Shown here: one piece after another, positions 52,570 through 61,280 of the stretch
Numbering within the stretch: the first letter of the stretch is position 1
How the letters are laid out: every line of letters begins with the position of its first letter
NCBI GenBank assembly: GCA_017528045.1
Contig: JAFXPG010000004.1
Location: forward strand, 1 to 64,000
Reading direction: 5' to 3'
Length of the DNA: 64,000 nt
DNA from: Alphaproteobacteria bacterium
Lineage (GTDB): Bacteria; Pseudomonadota; Alphaproteobacteria; Rs-D84
Made by a program: the position numbers and the translations under genes
The notes under the pieces: generated by a model
What the model saw: only the letters and a program-made list of their open reading frames with translations
What the model was told of the DNA's origin: nothing
Database searches by the model: none

Positions 52570-53106
52570 ATGAAAACCAAAAATTTATTTTTAATAACAT
52601 CTGTTTGTGCTTTATCTGTGTTAATCAGCGGATGTACAATGTGCCACATGCCACAACCATCTCAACATGAACAACACATAAAAAACAAACACCATAAAAA
52701 ACATAAAAATGCGCCGGTGATATTCCAACAAACATATACTGATTCAGATATCCATAATGTAAAAGCCAGTATGTATACACGTTCTGCAAACGGTGGGGAA
52801 TCAGAAATGGGATTTATTCAATTCAAAGAAACAGATAATGGTTTAAAAATGGTTGTTGATTTAGTCGATTTACGCCCTGGCAAAACATATACAGCCCAAA
52901 TATATCAATGTGGAACATGTAACGACAGCATTTGCTGTGATACCGAAACAATGTCTATTGATTTGCCACAAATAAAAACAAATTCAAATTCTCGTTTACA
53001 ACAATCTTATATTATACGCGGATTAACAGCGACCCAATTAAACAATGCTAAATTGATATTAACACGTGATGGTGGATATAAAGCGGCATGGGGAACATTA
53101 AATTAA
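52570..53106 (+). CDS. SodC-like lipoprotein lacking copper ligands
   Basis: 178 residues. Lipobox LISGC (Cys22), then a His/Lys-rich stretch (residues ~32-46, HIKNKHHKKHK) that could bind metal. The rest follows Cu/Zn superoxide dismutase spacing: GFIQFKETDNGLKMVVDLVDLRPGKTYTAQIYQCGTC, where real enzymes have GxHGFHIHxxGxC. The copper-binding histidines are replaced (Thr, Ala) and the DP zinc loop is missing, so dismutase activity is unlikely. The fold assignment is by pattern only. AAAGGAG precedes the ATG; a terminator follows. Confidence 0.5.
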   Translation: MKTKNLFLITSVCALSVLISGCTMCHMPQPSQHEQHIKNKHHKKHKNAPVIFQQTYTDSDIHNVKASMYTRSANGGESEMGFIQFKETDNGLKMVVDLVDLRPGKTYTAQIYQCGTCNDSICCDTETMSIDLPQIKTNSNSRLQQSYIIRGLTATQLNNAKLILTRDGGYKAAWGTLN

Positions 53107-53125
53107 TAAAAGAAATTAAAAATAT

Positions 53126-53154
53126 GGGTGGTTTTATTAATACCACCCTATTTT
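53126..53154. terminator. Terminator after the SodC-like gene
   Basis: gggtggt / accaccc stem, 9-base loop, six T's on the plus strand. It also sits just past the end of the convergent protease gene. Confidence 0.75.
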
Positions 53155-54060
53155 TTATTCTAACAAACCATTATTTGACATATTTATTAATGTTTTTGTT
53201 TGTTTATTAAATTGTTCTGGTGGTATTGCATAAGAAGTTGCTTCTTTTTCATTACCAATCATAAATCCTGTTGTCCCTATGGACATTCCTATGATATTTT
53301 TATGACTTGCATCTAATATCGGAGAACCAGACCCACCAACACTGGCACCACAATTAGTCACCAAGAATTTTCCACCAGTATCAACTGAACGAAAATTATT
53401 AGCAGAACAAGATTCTTGAACTTTTAAATTATCATAATCCCCGAAAATACAATCATTACCACCAGAACAGTGAACACAATTCATTTTATCTGATGTTTTG
53501 CGACAATCTTTGTTTTTTAATAATTCATCTATTTCGTCCATTGCATCATATGCATTTTCAGCAGTTAATTTATATCCAGATAAAAAATTAACAAAAGTAT
53601 CTTTTACAACTTTTATTTCATCATTTGATAAAACTTTCAAAGAATCATACCCTATACGCATAGCATTGGATTCTGTAACATTTGAATTTGGGATATTAAA
53701 AAAAGGCTCTGAAAAAATATCATTAGTTAATATCAAAGCATAATCATCTGTCACTGCAGAACTGTATTTATAATACCAAACTTTTCCTGTATGCGCTTGT
53801 CCGTCAGTAGTATAATATGCAATATAATTATTTAAACCAACATCCGCAACCCCATGTCCGCTTGTTAAAATAATTTGTGGTGCAATAATAATTCCAGTGG
53901 ATACACTGTCATTTGTAACTATTTTAACAACATTATTATATGGGAATTCAGATTTTTCCGTATCAGTTACATATCTGCGCTTATCAGACTGTCCAACCCA
54001 ATCAGCAAAAACCATTGTTGGTATTAACAACAATATAAAAAAAACAAATATGCGTTTCAT
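53155..54060 (-). CDS. Secreted trypsin-fold serine protease 1
   Basis: 301 residues. Signal peptide (cleavage near VFA, ~residue 19). The S1 catalytic triad is intact: His69 (TSGHG), Asp106 (DDYALI), Ser243 (GGSGSP). A KRRYVT...FPYNNVVKI motif precedes the domain and is shared with the other two proteases here, perhaps a processing site. Between Asp and Ser is a ~100-residue insert with SNDEIKVVKDTF and CVHCSGG, also shared. Likely periplasmic or secreted. It follows the coiled-coil gene by six bases; last gene of the run. Confidence 0.88.
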   Translation of the reverse strand: MKRIFVFFILLLIPTMVFADWVGQSDKRRYVTDTEKSEFPYNNVVKIVTNDSVSTGIIIAPQIILTSGHGVADVGLNNYIAYYTTDGQAHTGKVWYYKYSSAVTDDYALILTNDIFSEPFFNIPNSNVTESNAMRIGYDSLKVLSNDEIKVVKDTFVNFLSGYKLTAENAYDAMDEIDELLKNKDCRKTSDKMNCVHCSGGNDCIFGDYDNLKVQESCSANNFRSVDTGGKFLVTNCGASVGGSGSPILDASHKNIIGMSIGTTGFMIGNEKEATSYAIPPEQFNKQTKTLINMSNNGLLE

Positions 54061-54066
54061 TTATAT

Positions 54067-54645
54067 TTATCTGGAAACACTATTGACAGAATTATATGCT
54101 ATTGTTCTTCTGGCTTCATCCAAACGTTTTTGTACAGCATCAATATTTCTTCTTAATCTTCTGCATTCATGATGAAGTCTATAATGTTCTTCCATACTTA
54201 TTTTTGGTGAATCTACAACTTTTAACAATTTTTGAAGTTCTTTATTTGCTGTATTTATATATTTTTGCATTTGTTCAATTGTCATATTTTGACCAAGTGT
54301 ATCAGTTGGTATAACATATGTCGTTGAACCGTTACGCATAGCTTCCAAACGTTTTTGCATATCTTCACGACTGTTTTCTAAATTTTCACATTCTTTATAT
54401 GCTTTCAAACGTTCTTCTTTTGTTGTCAAAGGATTTCTTATTTTTTGACGTAAATTAGCTATTATTACATTTGCTTCCGCAATAAAAGTTTCCATTTGTT
54501 GAACAGTCAAATTATCCATTCTGACTATTTTATCAGCAATACTGTCGTTTTGTGAAACAAATTGACCAGAACCAGCCGCCTTGGCAGATAAATTTGCAGT
54601 CAACAAAGCAGCCAAACCAAATAATTTAATTTTATTAAATTTCAT
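54067..54645 (-). CDS. Secreted coiled-coil protein with internal duplication
   Basis: 192 residues. Signal peptide ending SAKAA (~residue 23). Two similar ~62-residue units (LTVQQMETFIAEANVIIANL...LEAMR and MTIEQMQKYINTANKELQKL...LDEAR), each Glu/Arg-rich and coiled-coil-forming, joined by a short linker (YVIPTDTLGQN). One Cys per unit at the same place (YKECENLE, HHECRRLR). No family recognised. Lies between two protease genes. Confidence 0.7.
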   Translation of the reverse strand: MKFNKIKLFGLAALLTANLSAKAAGSGQFVSQNDSIADKIVRMDNLTVQQMETFIAEANVIIANLRQKIRNPLTTKEERLKAYKECENLENSREDMQKRLEAMRNGSTTYVIPTDTLGQNMTIEQMQKYINTANKELQKLLKVVDSPKISMEEHYRLHHECRRLRRNIDAVQKRLDEARRTIAYNSVNSVSR

Positions 54646-54714
54646 TTATTTTTCCTTTTATTTACTATTTTACCCCAATTTTAGCCAATTATCAAATTTT
54701 TTTATTTATTATGA

Positions 54715-55596
54715 TTAATCATCACTTATGAAATCCAAGACAGTATCTTTATCCATAGTTTGTAAATTCACAGAATTAACCAATTTTGCATAATCATCTT
54801 CATCCATATATGGTGCCCCACTTGACACGATTCCCATAATATTGCCATTTACGTCAAATATACCACTGCCAGAATCACCATGCCAACCTTGACAATCAGA
54901 CATTTTTCCAGTTTTAGAATATGTACATACAGATACTTTTAATTGTTTATCTTTAAAAACATCTGCAAATTCAGATTTAAAATCACGCGTTTTTATCCAT
55001 TTAACAGCATCTTTATTTCTTTTACTTATTTCCACAGAAGCATCTATTATATCCGGGAATTTACCTTTTAAGTATGTTATATATTGTTGTTTAAAATATC
55101 TAATTTCTTTGTCACTCATGATTTTCAATATTCCATACCCTGTGACACGTGCATTATCAGATTCATGATTTTCTGCAATTTTAACATAAGGTATGTTTTT
55201 TTCGTCTGATTTTAACTTTAAAATTGCATAATCACCATCTATATTTATCAATTCTTTATTTTTTGTATAAAAATTTCCTGTTTCAAATTTATAAGCATTA
55301 ATTTTTATACCGTTTTGCAAACTAATTTTATGTTTGTTTTTATTATGTAAACAATGTTTTGCTGTATAAACGAATAATTCATTTTCTTTTTCAATTATTG
55401 TTCCTGTACAATAAATAAAATTTGTGTTATCTAAAAAAGCAACAACCGCATTATAAGGTTTTTTTTGTTTTTGTTCTTCTGTAACATAGCAACGTTTATC
55501 AATGGTATAGTCAGAATGGTTTGTACAAGCATCCGATAAAGCAAAACACAATGTAGGCATAATCAAAAACAATAAAAATGCAAGTATTCGTTTCAT
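54715..55596 (-). CDS. Secreted trypsin-fold serine protease 2
   Basis: 293 residues. Signal peptide (~1-20). Triad: His81 (TAKHC), Asp122 (DGDYAIL), Ser242 (GDSGSG), the most canonical of the three. KRCYVTEEQK..PYNAVV precedes the domain. The same SDKEIRYFKQQY insert motif is present. Cys63-Cys82 would form the His-loop disulfide. It starts three bases after the 272-residue-type secreted gene upstream and is separated from the next gene by 69 bases. Confidence 0.9.
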   Translation of the reverse strand: MKRILAFLLFLIMPTLCFALSDACTNHSDYTIDKRCYVTEEQKQKKPYNAVVAFLDNTNFIYCTGTIIEKENELFVYTAKHCLHNKNKHKISLQNGIKINAYKFETGNFYTKNKELINIDGDYAILKLKSDEKNIPYVKIAENHESDNARVTGYGILKIMSDKEIRYFKQQYITYLKGKFPDIIDASVEISKRNKDAVKWIKTRDFKSEFADVFKDKQLKVSVCTYSKTGKMSDCQGWHGDSGSGIFDVNGNIMGIVSSGAPYMDEDDYAKLVNSVNLQTMDKDTVLDFISDD

Positions 55597-55599
55597 TGC

Positions 55600-56397
55600 T
55601 TACCAAGTTTTTAAAGTTCTGAAAAAACCGCCAGATACTATCGTTGCAGGAAGATGATGTTCGCCAAGACATTTATCATGCTCTGCAATAGCCCAATTTT
55701 TCAAAGATTCGTCTTTACAAGTTTTGAAATAAAGATTGGGTTCGGGGTCTTTTGCGACACATTCTTTATATGCACGAACATAAGGACGATCTTCGGAATT
55801 ACAATATATTGTAGTATTATTATATTCTATCTGTTCTTGATGCGACCAGGATGTTTCATACAGACTCAACATGACTTGTCCTTGTGTATCAGCTGTAACC
55901 ATTCTGTATACATGAATTTGATCTAAATCATCTATAAAACCAATAAACTCCCCATTTGTTAATGTCATAGTAGACCAATCATAATCTTTTGGCCAAGGAC
56001 ATATTCGTTCGTTACCAACATCACCATTTTTATAGCATTCTGGTGTTTCTTTATCTGGTTGGTCAATATTCCAAGTTTCCCATGCATTATCAGGGATATG
56101 TAATATTCTACATCCAGTTTGTTCACAATGTTTATACAACATATCAACATATTGTGCTACTTTTTCATCGAACACATAATGAACCATAAAATTTTGATAT
56201 TCATATATTTTGTCCATGTTGTCGGCATTGGTCATTTTATTAACCAAATCAGGGTTTATTTTTTTCATACGCTCTTCAATAAACGGTAATGTTTCATCAA
56301 ATATAGCAATAACATCATTAGCAGACATACTAGCTATGTCATTTGCGAAAGACACAAACGGAAACAATAACAATAAAAATGCAAATATGTGTTTCAT
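55600..56397 (-). CDS. Secreted Cys-rich protein in the protease cluster, unknown
   Basis: 265 residues from the ATG at 56397, which overlaps the previous protease stop (ATGA) and implies coupled translation. Signal peptide ending VSFA (~residue 18). Helical first half (MSANDVIAIFDETLPFIEERMKKI), then Trp/Cys-rich beta-like second half with at least eight cysteines, probably disulfide-bonded. No family recognised. Close coupling to proteases suggests a partner, substrate or inhibitor (inference). Confidence 0.7.
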   Translation of the reverse strand: MKHIFAFLLLLFPFVSFANDIASMSANDVIAIFDETLPFIEERMKKINPDLVNKMTNADNMDKIYEYQNFMVHYVFDEKVAQYVDMLYKHCEQTGCRILHIPDNAWETWNIDQPDKETPECYKNGDVGNERICPWPKDYDWSTMTLTNGEFIGFIDDLDQIHVYRMVTADTQGQVMLSLYETSWSHQEQIEYNNTTIYCNSEDRPYVRAYKECVAKDPEPNLYFKTCKDESLKNWAIAEHDKCLGEHHLPATIVSGGFFRTLKTW

Positions 56398-57272
56398 TGT
56401 TTTAAACCGTCTATCCATGATTTTAATGATCTATAATAAATATCTGGACGAACTCCTGAACTTGTTGCTCTTTTTTCCTGTCCAATTTGTGCTCTTAATA
56501 CAGAACAAAATACACCTATAATTTGATTACTATTTTTATCTATAATAGCAGAACCGGAAGCACCAGGAGCACCGGGGCAATCTGTATATAACATTTTATC
56601 TACATTAACAACACTACATCCTGTTCGAACTTTCATATTTTTACTATCATCAAAAATACAATATTCACCCGAACAATGAACACAATTTGTTTGTTTATCA
56701 GAAGAACAAGAATACAGAATTTGTAATTCAGTATCAACTTCTCCCATTGCTTTATAAGCATTACCAGATGTTATTCTTCCGTTATCTTTTATCCAATTAG
56801 TATACACTTGTTTAACAATTTTTAATTCATCATCAGATAAAGGTTTTAAACTATCATAACCTATAATCATCAAATTATTTGAATATTTTGCTTCAGGTGA
56901 AATTTCTAACACAGGTCCTGAAAAACTGTCTTCATCAATAATCCACGAAACATCATGATAATCTTTATCATCGTTCTCGTATGGTCCTACTTTACCTATA
57001 TGTTTTTTACCATCAGACGTATAATATTCTATATCACCATTCTTGTCTGTACCATCAACAACATGACGACAAGTTAAAATCACATCTTCGGATACAAAAG
57101 TACCAGTACCAGGATTCCCATTGTCTACAATTCTTACAACTGTATTATATGGAAACTGTAACTTTTCTTCTTCTGTCACATATCTGCGTTTATCACCACT
57201 ATATCCAACCATATCAGCATCAACAAATGTTGGCATAATCAAAAGCAACAAAAAAGCAATCAATCGTTTCAT
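56394..57272 (-). CDS. Secreted trypsin-fold serine protease 3
   Basis: 292 residues. Signal peptide (~1-19). Triad: His70 (TCRHVV), Asp107 (YHDVSWI), Ser239 (GASGSA). KRRYVTEEEK..PYNTVVRI precedes the domain and SDDELKIVKQVY plus CVHCSGEYC match protease 1, its closest paralogue. The ATG overlaps the stop of the upstream gene by one base. Confidence 0.89.
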   Translation of the reverse strand: MKRLIAFLLLLIMPTFVDADMVGYSGDKRRYVTEEEKLQFPYNTVVRIVDNGNPGTGTFVSEDVILTCRHVVDGTDKNGDIEYYTSDGKKHIGKVGPYENDDKDYHDVSWIIDEDSFSGPVLEISPEAKYSNNLMIIGYDSLKPLSDDELKIVKQVYTNWIKDNGRITSGNAYKAMGEVDTELQILYSCSSDKQTNCVHCSGEYCIFDDSKNMKVRTGCSVVNVDKMLYTDCPGAPGASGSAIIDKNSNQIIGVFCSVLRAQIGQEKRATSSGVRPDIYYRSLKSWIDGLKQ

Positions 57273-58237
57273 TATTGTAAAACCTCTTCACAACGATTTG
57301 CTTGTTCCATCAATTTTTTAGTCAAAGTAATCAAAGATATATTTAAACCTGTTTCAACTGCACCGGCGACAGTATTTGCCCCCGCCATAACATTAGCAGT
57401 TGTATTCAATGCATGTTCTTTTTTCTTATCTTCTTCTGATAATAATGTTTTATTTTTTAATCCCATATATTTGTCTGAATTTGCAGCTGCACTGGTTCCT
57501 ACACCAACTATACCTATTGCACCACCGGCAATAGATGTTCCCATAACCGCCTTCATACGTTTTTCAATTTTTTCAATATCATTTATATTTATTTGGTCAC
57601 ACCATGTTCTTACATTACTTAATTGTTTTACAACCGGTGTATGCATTGGACCAATACCAGCCTTTTTTAATTCATATTCAATATTTGGTATTGTTTTAAC
57701 CATTTCATTACATGCTGATATGTGTTGAATCAAATCAGATTGATCTATATTTATTCCAGACATTATAGCCGATGCCAAATTAGTTCCAATCGTCCCAGCC
57801 ATTAAACCGGTTCTCCAATTACCCAATTTCTTAGATTTATCTATCTTTTGTTGTAATTGTTGTAATTCTGCAATTCGTGCCATTGGTTGTAAAACTTGTA
57901 AAAGGAATTGTTCATCACTCATGGCTTCAACACCTTCGGCAGTACAACCACCAGATTTACACATTTCATCAATCAATTTTTCAATTTCTTTTTCTTCATT
58001 TGATTTTGCAATACCGACCGCCAAAGCACCACCGGCAGCAACCGTTCCCACAGCAGTCACCGCAGTATTTGCTTTTGATATATTTGCAACCTTGCCTATT
58101 TCATCTGAAATTCCAGAACAAACAATACGTGTAGCTTCGAAAATCTGTTGTGCATTATTTATCAAATCATCTGTTTCATCAGCCAATACTGTTATTGGCA
58201 TCAATAAAGAAAATAATATTAATACTTTTTTATACAT
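57272..58237 (-). CDS. Secreted protein with glycine-zipper segments heading the protease cluster
   Basis: 321 residues. Signal peptide ending VLA (~residue 19). Three Gly/Ala-rich hydrophobic stretches (VTAVGTVAAGGALAVGIA, LMAGTIGTNLASAIM, MGTSIAGGAIGIVGVG) alternate with charged helices, a pattern of membrane-inserting glycine zippers. Four or more cysteines (CKSGGC etc.). No family recognised. One-base overlap with protease 3, and 9 bases after the NlpD-like gene. Confidence 0.7.
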   Translation of the reverse strand: MYKKVLILFSLLMPITVLADETDDLINNAQQIFEATRIVCSGISDEIGKVANISKANTAVTAVGTVAAGGALAVGIAKSNEEKEIEKLIDEMCKSGGCTAEGVEAMSDEQFLLQVLQPMARIAELQQLQQKIDKSKKLGNWRTGLMAGTIGTNLASAIMSGINIDQSDLIQHISACNEMVKTIPNIEYELKKAGIGPMHTPVVKQLSNVRTWCDQININDIEKIEKRMKAVMGTSIAGGAIGIVGVGTSAAANSDKYMGLKNKTLLSEEDKKKEHALNTTANVMAGANTVAGAVETGLNISLITLTKKLMEQANRCEEVLQ

Positions 58238-58246
58238 TGTTTTTCC

Positions 58247-59641
58247 TTATTTTTTCAAATATTGTGTTGGGTTATAAGCCTTGGTTCCTTTGCGAATTTC
58301 AAAGTGTAATTGTGGTTTATCGACTTTACCAGTCATACCAATTTTACCAATTTGTTGGCCAACGCTTACCTTTGTTCCACGTTTTACAGACATAGAATCC
58401 ATATGTGCATATACTGTCATCCAACCGTCAGCATGTTGCATTATAACCAAATTTCCCATACCTTTTACTTCATTTCCCGCATATGCTACAACACCATTTT
58501 CAGCAGCTTTTACAACGGTTCCACGTGATGCAGAAATATTAATTCCATCATTAAACAAACCATTATTTTTTGCACCATATTGTGATAATATTTTACCACG
58601 CACAGGCCAAGAAAACTTAGATGCCGAACGTGCAGATATCTTTGGCAATTGTTTTCTAGGATCAGAAGATATTTTTTGTTGTTTATTATCTGGTACAACC
58701 ACTGACTTAGTATTTGGTTGTTTTGTTGTTGAAACATTTTGTTTAACAGATTTAACATTATCTGTTTTTTTACTTACAACTGTTTTTACTTCATTTACAG
58801 AAACAGTTTTCACATTATCCATTTTTGGAACTTTTATTTTTTGTCCAACACTTAAATTAAACGGTGCAGATAATTTATTCATTACCGCCAAATCATTTAC
58901 AGGAATTTCATATTTACGTGATAAAGAATATAATGTATCACCAGGAACAATTGTTATTTCTTGTAAATCTACTTTCTTAACATTATTTGGTGTCACAGAT
59001 TCTTTAACAACAGCTTTTTCAGATTTGATTTGTTGAACTTTTTCCTGTGAAATAAGATTTGGTATTTCTGGTTTAGATTCTGTTTTCTTTGTACTTAATC
59101 TTTGACCAACAGACAAAGTATATGGTTCTTTTAAAGAATTTATTTTTGCAAAATCTTTTACACTCATATTATTTTTACGTGCTAAAGAATATACTGTATC
59201 CCCTTTTACAACAATAATTTCATCTTGTTTTGTTGTTGGTTTTATTTCTGATTTTTCATCTATGATTGTATTACCACCATATACAGGAACAATTAAATAA
59301 TCTTCTTGAATTTCTTGTTCAATTTTTTCATCAGATTTTACTGGTTGGGTTTCTGGATTTTCTGGAATCAGTACATAATCATCAACACTGGCATATAACA
59401 CATAATCATCTGTTTTGGCCGAACCATATAATTCTGGGGAAGCATAAACACCATAATCTGTGACTGCTGAATTATATATTTCTGGCTGTTTTTCAGGATC
59501 AGCCAACAACGCAGGATATCTGTCTTCAATAAAAATGCCTATATTATCAGGAATGGAAGATATTTTTGGTTGCAAATCACAACCACTGATAACCACAGTG
59601 CATAATAAAAAAATACGCAAAAAATTATATTTTGCTTTCAT
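58247..59641 (-). CDS. nlpD: NlpD-like lipoprotein: two LysM domains and a degenerate LytM domain
   Basis: 464 residues. Lipobox VISGC (Cys21). Two LysM peptidoglycan-binding domains (VVKGDTVYSLARKNNMSVKDFAKIN ~142-185; IVPGDTLYSLSRKYEIPVNDLAVMN ~228-270), then a C-terminal M23/LytM domain (~345-462). The zinc-ligand HxxxD motif is NDGINI, so the enzyme site is lost as in NlpD/EnvC, which activate amidases instead. YAHMD and LHFEIRKG persist. It probably acts with FtsEX. It appears leaderless (see 59649-59657). Confidence 0.88.
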   Translation of the reverse strand: MKAKYNFLRIFLLCTVVISGCDLQPKISSIPDNIGIFIEDRYPALLADPEKQPEIYNSAVTDYGVYASPELYGSAKTDDYVLYASVDDYVLIPENPETQPVKSDEKIEQEIQEDYLIVPVYGGNTIIDEKSEIKPTTKQDEIIVVKGDTVYSLARKNNMSVKDFAKINSLKEPYTLSVGQRLSTKKTESKPEIPNLISQEKVQQIKSEKAVVKESVTPNNVKKVDLQEITIVPGDTLYSLSRKYEIPVNDLAVMNKLSAPFNLSVGQKIKVPKMDNVKTVSVNEVKTVVSKKTDNVKSVKQNVSTTKQPNTKSVVVPDNKQQKISSDPRKQLPKISARSASKFSWPVRGKILSQYGAKNNGLFNDGINISASRGTVVKAAENGVVAYAGNEVKGMGNLVIMQHADGWMTVYAHMDSMSVKRGTKVSVGQQIGKIGMTGKVDKPQLHFEIRKGTKAYNPTQYLKK

Positions 59642-59648
59642 GTACTGA

Positions 59649-59657
59649 ATTATATCA
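59649..59657 (-). promoter_or_regulatory. Extended -10 promoter of nlpD, apparently leaderless
   Basis: TGATATAAT on the minus strand, ending 7 bases before the ATG. No Shine-Dalgarno is present. Confidence 0.55.
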
Positions 59658-59681
59658 TAAAAACAGATTAAAAAAAACTGA

Positions 59682-60389
59682 TTAAACGTCTTTTTTCATA
59701 AATAATAAACTGATTTCAAACAACAACCACATTGGAACAGCTAATAAAATCTGAGATACAATATCCGGTGGTGTTAATACAGCCGCCATAATAAAAATAC
59801 AAACCAAAACATATCGACGACTTTTTATTGCAACAGATTTTGATAATACCCCCACTCTGTTTAACAAAACAACAACCAAAGGCAATTGAAAAGCGATACC
59901 AAAAATTTTTAATAACCCAATAGAAAAAGACAAATATCCAGTTATAGCAGGCATTAAAACCGTTGGTACAAAAACATTTTCATTTAAATCTATAAAAAAT
60001 TTAAAAACGAAAGGAAACAACACATAAAAAGCAAAACAGGCACCAACAATAAATAATAAAGGTGATAACAAAAATATTGGTAATATAAAATTTTGTTCTT
60101 TTTTATGTAATCCTGGGGCTATATATGCCCAAATATGCCACAAACAAACAGGTGTAGTCATTAACAAAGCAACCAATGTAGCCAAAGAAAATTGTATCAT
60201 TAAACCGTCTGTTAACCCCGTATATAACAAAGTTGCATCATCCCATATGTTAACTAATGGTGTTAATAAAAACGTTTCTGTATAAGGAGCAATAATCCAA
60301 CCAAAACAAAAAGCAAACAAAAACACAAGCACAGTCCACAATATTCTGCGTTTCAATTCTGCAAAATGTTGCATTAATGTCATTTTCAT
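59682..60389 (-). CDS. tatC: Twin-arginine translocase subunit TatC
   Basis: 235 residues, six membrane helices. N-terminal MQHFAELKRRILW (the conserved HL.ELR.R motif), FxAF-type loop, and the late IVSQILLAVPMWLLFEISLLF are diagnostic. It is the receptor for twin-arginine signal peptides. Its start overlaps tatB by four bases. Confidence 0.97.
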   Translation of the reverse strand: MKMTLMQHFAELKRRILWTVLVFLFAFCFGWIIAPYTETFLLTPLVNIWDDATLLYTGLTDGLMIQFSLATLVALLMTTPVCLWHIWAYIAPGLHKKEQNFILPIFLLSPLLFIVGACFAFYVLFPFVFKFFIDLNENVFVPTVLMPAITGYLSFSIGLLKIFGIAFQLPLVVVLLNRVGVLSKSVAIKSRRYVLVCIFIMAAVLTPPDIVSQILLAVPMWLLFEISLLFMKKDV

Positions 60390-60655
60390 TTTATTTTTTT
60401 ACGTCTTGTTTTTTTAACTGTTTTTATACCAAAAGTATCATTTACAGCATTTTGTAATAAATCATCTATCGGTTTTTCTAAATCTATTCTTTGTTGAATT
60501 TGTTCGTTAACATCATTAATTTTCCAAATAATATTTCTGATATATTTGAAAACTCTGGCCATAAATTTTGCGACATCAGGCCAATATTTAACAGGAACAA
60601 CACAAATTGCGACTAATAAAATTACTAAAAATTCAGCCCAACTTATTCCTAACAT
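60386..60655 (-). CDS. tatB: Twin-arginine translocase TatB-like subunit
   Basis: 89 residues. One N-terminal helix (SWAEFLVILLVAICVVPV) followed by an amphipathic helix (VAKFMARVFKYIRNII) and charged tail, as in TatA/TatB. The Pro at the hinge and Glu8 favour TatB. No separate TatA is visible nearby. Confidence 0.88.
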   Translation of the reverse strand: MLGISWAEFLVILLVAICVVPVKYWPDVAKFMARVFKYIRNIIWKINDVNEQIQQRIDLEKPIDDLLQNAVNDTFGIKTVKKTRRKKIK

Positions 60656-60663
60656 ATTATACC

Positions 60664-61278
60664 TTAATCATAAAAATCATCACCGTCATTTGTATTAATT
60701 GTTTTATGACGTGACAATTGAAAATAATGTTTCCCAAATTCTGTTTTATTAACTAAATTTTTAAAAGATACATCTGTTTTATTAGATGTTGCATCAACAA
60801 CAGACCAAGAATTTAATTTAACAGGAGATTTATCAAAAACAACACTCATATACCCCAAACCTTCTTGATTTTTTAAATTCATTTTCAAAGTAAATGTATT
60901 TTTATCAGTTTGTGTTTCAAAAACATTCATATCTGCAGTTTGTAAATTTATATTTTTACGAACTAAAATTCCAGCAGGTGTACTGGTCAAAGGAACAGTT
61001 GTAATTTGATCCAAAGATTTATCGTAAAAATATAAATCTTTACCATCAGCAATCAATTGAATTGGTGCATTTTTATAATCTAATCTGACACGGCCAGGAC
61101 GTAACATAGAAAATGTTCCAGATTCATTTTTCCCATTTGCAGTTTGAATAAAATCACCCTGTAAGCCTGTAATAGAATTTAAATATTTTTCTGCATTTAA
61201 TACTAAATTTTTATCAACCGCAGCAAAAGCAGAAAAAGATACAAACAAACTTAAAAATACTGATAATATTTTTTTCAT
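60664..61278 (-). CDS. lolA: Outer-membrane lipoprotein carrier LolA
   Basis: 204 residues from the ATG at 61278, placed 8 bases after AAGGG; a GTG at 61284 would overlap the upstream gene. Signal peptide ending AFAA (~20). LolA core: LNSITGLQGDFIQT, GTFSMLRPGRVRLDYKNAPIQLIADGKDLYFYD, DQITTVPL. It shuttles lipoproteins across the periplasm. Confidence 0.93.
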   Translation of the reverse strand: MKKILSVFLSLFVSFSAFAAVDKNLVLNAEKYLNSITGLQGDFIQTANGKNESGTFSMLRPGRVRLDYKNAPIQLIADGKDLYFYDKSLDQITTVPLTSTPAGILVRKNINLQTADMNVFETQTDKNTFTLKMNLKNQEGLGYMSVVFDKSPVKLNSWSVVDATSNKTDVSFKNLVNKTEFGKHYFQLSRHKTINTNDGDDFYD

Positions 61279-61280
61279 TC

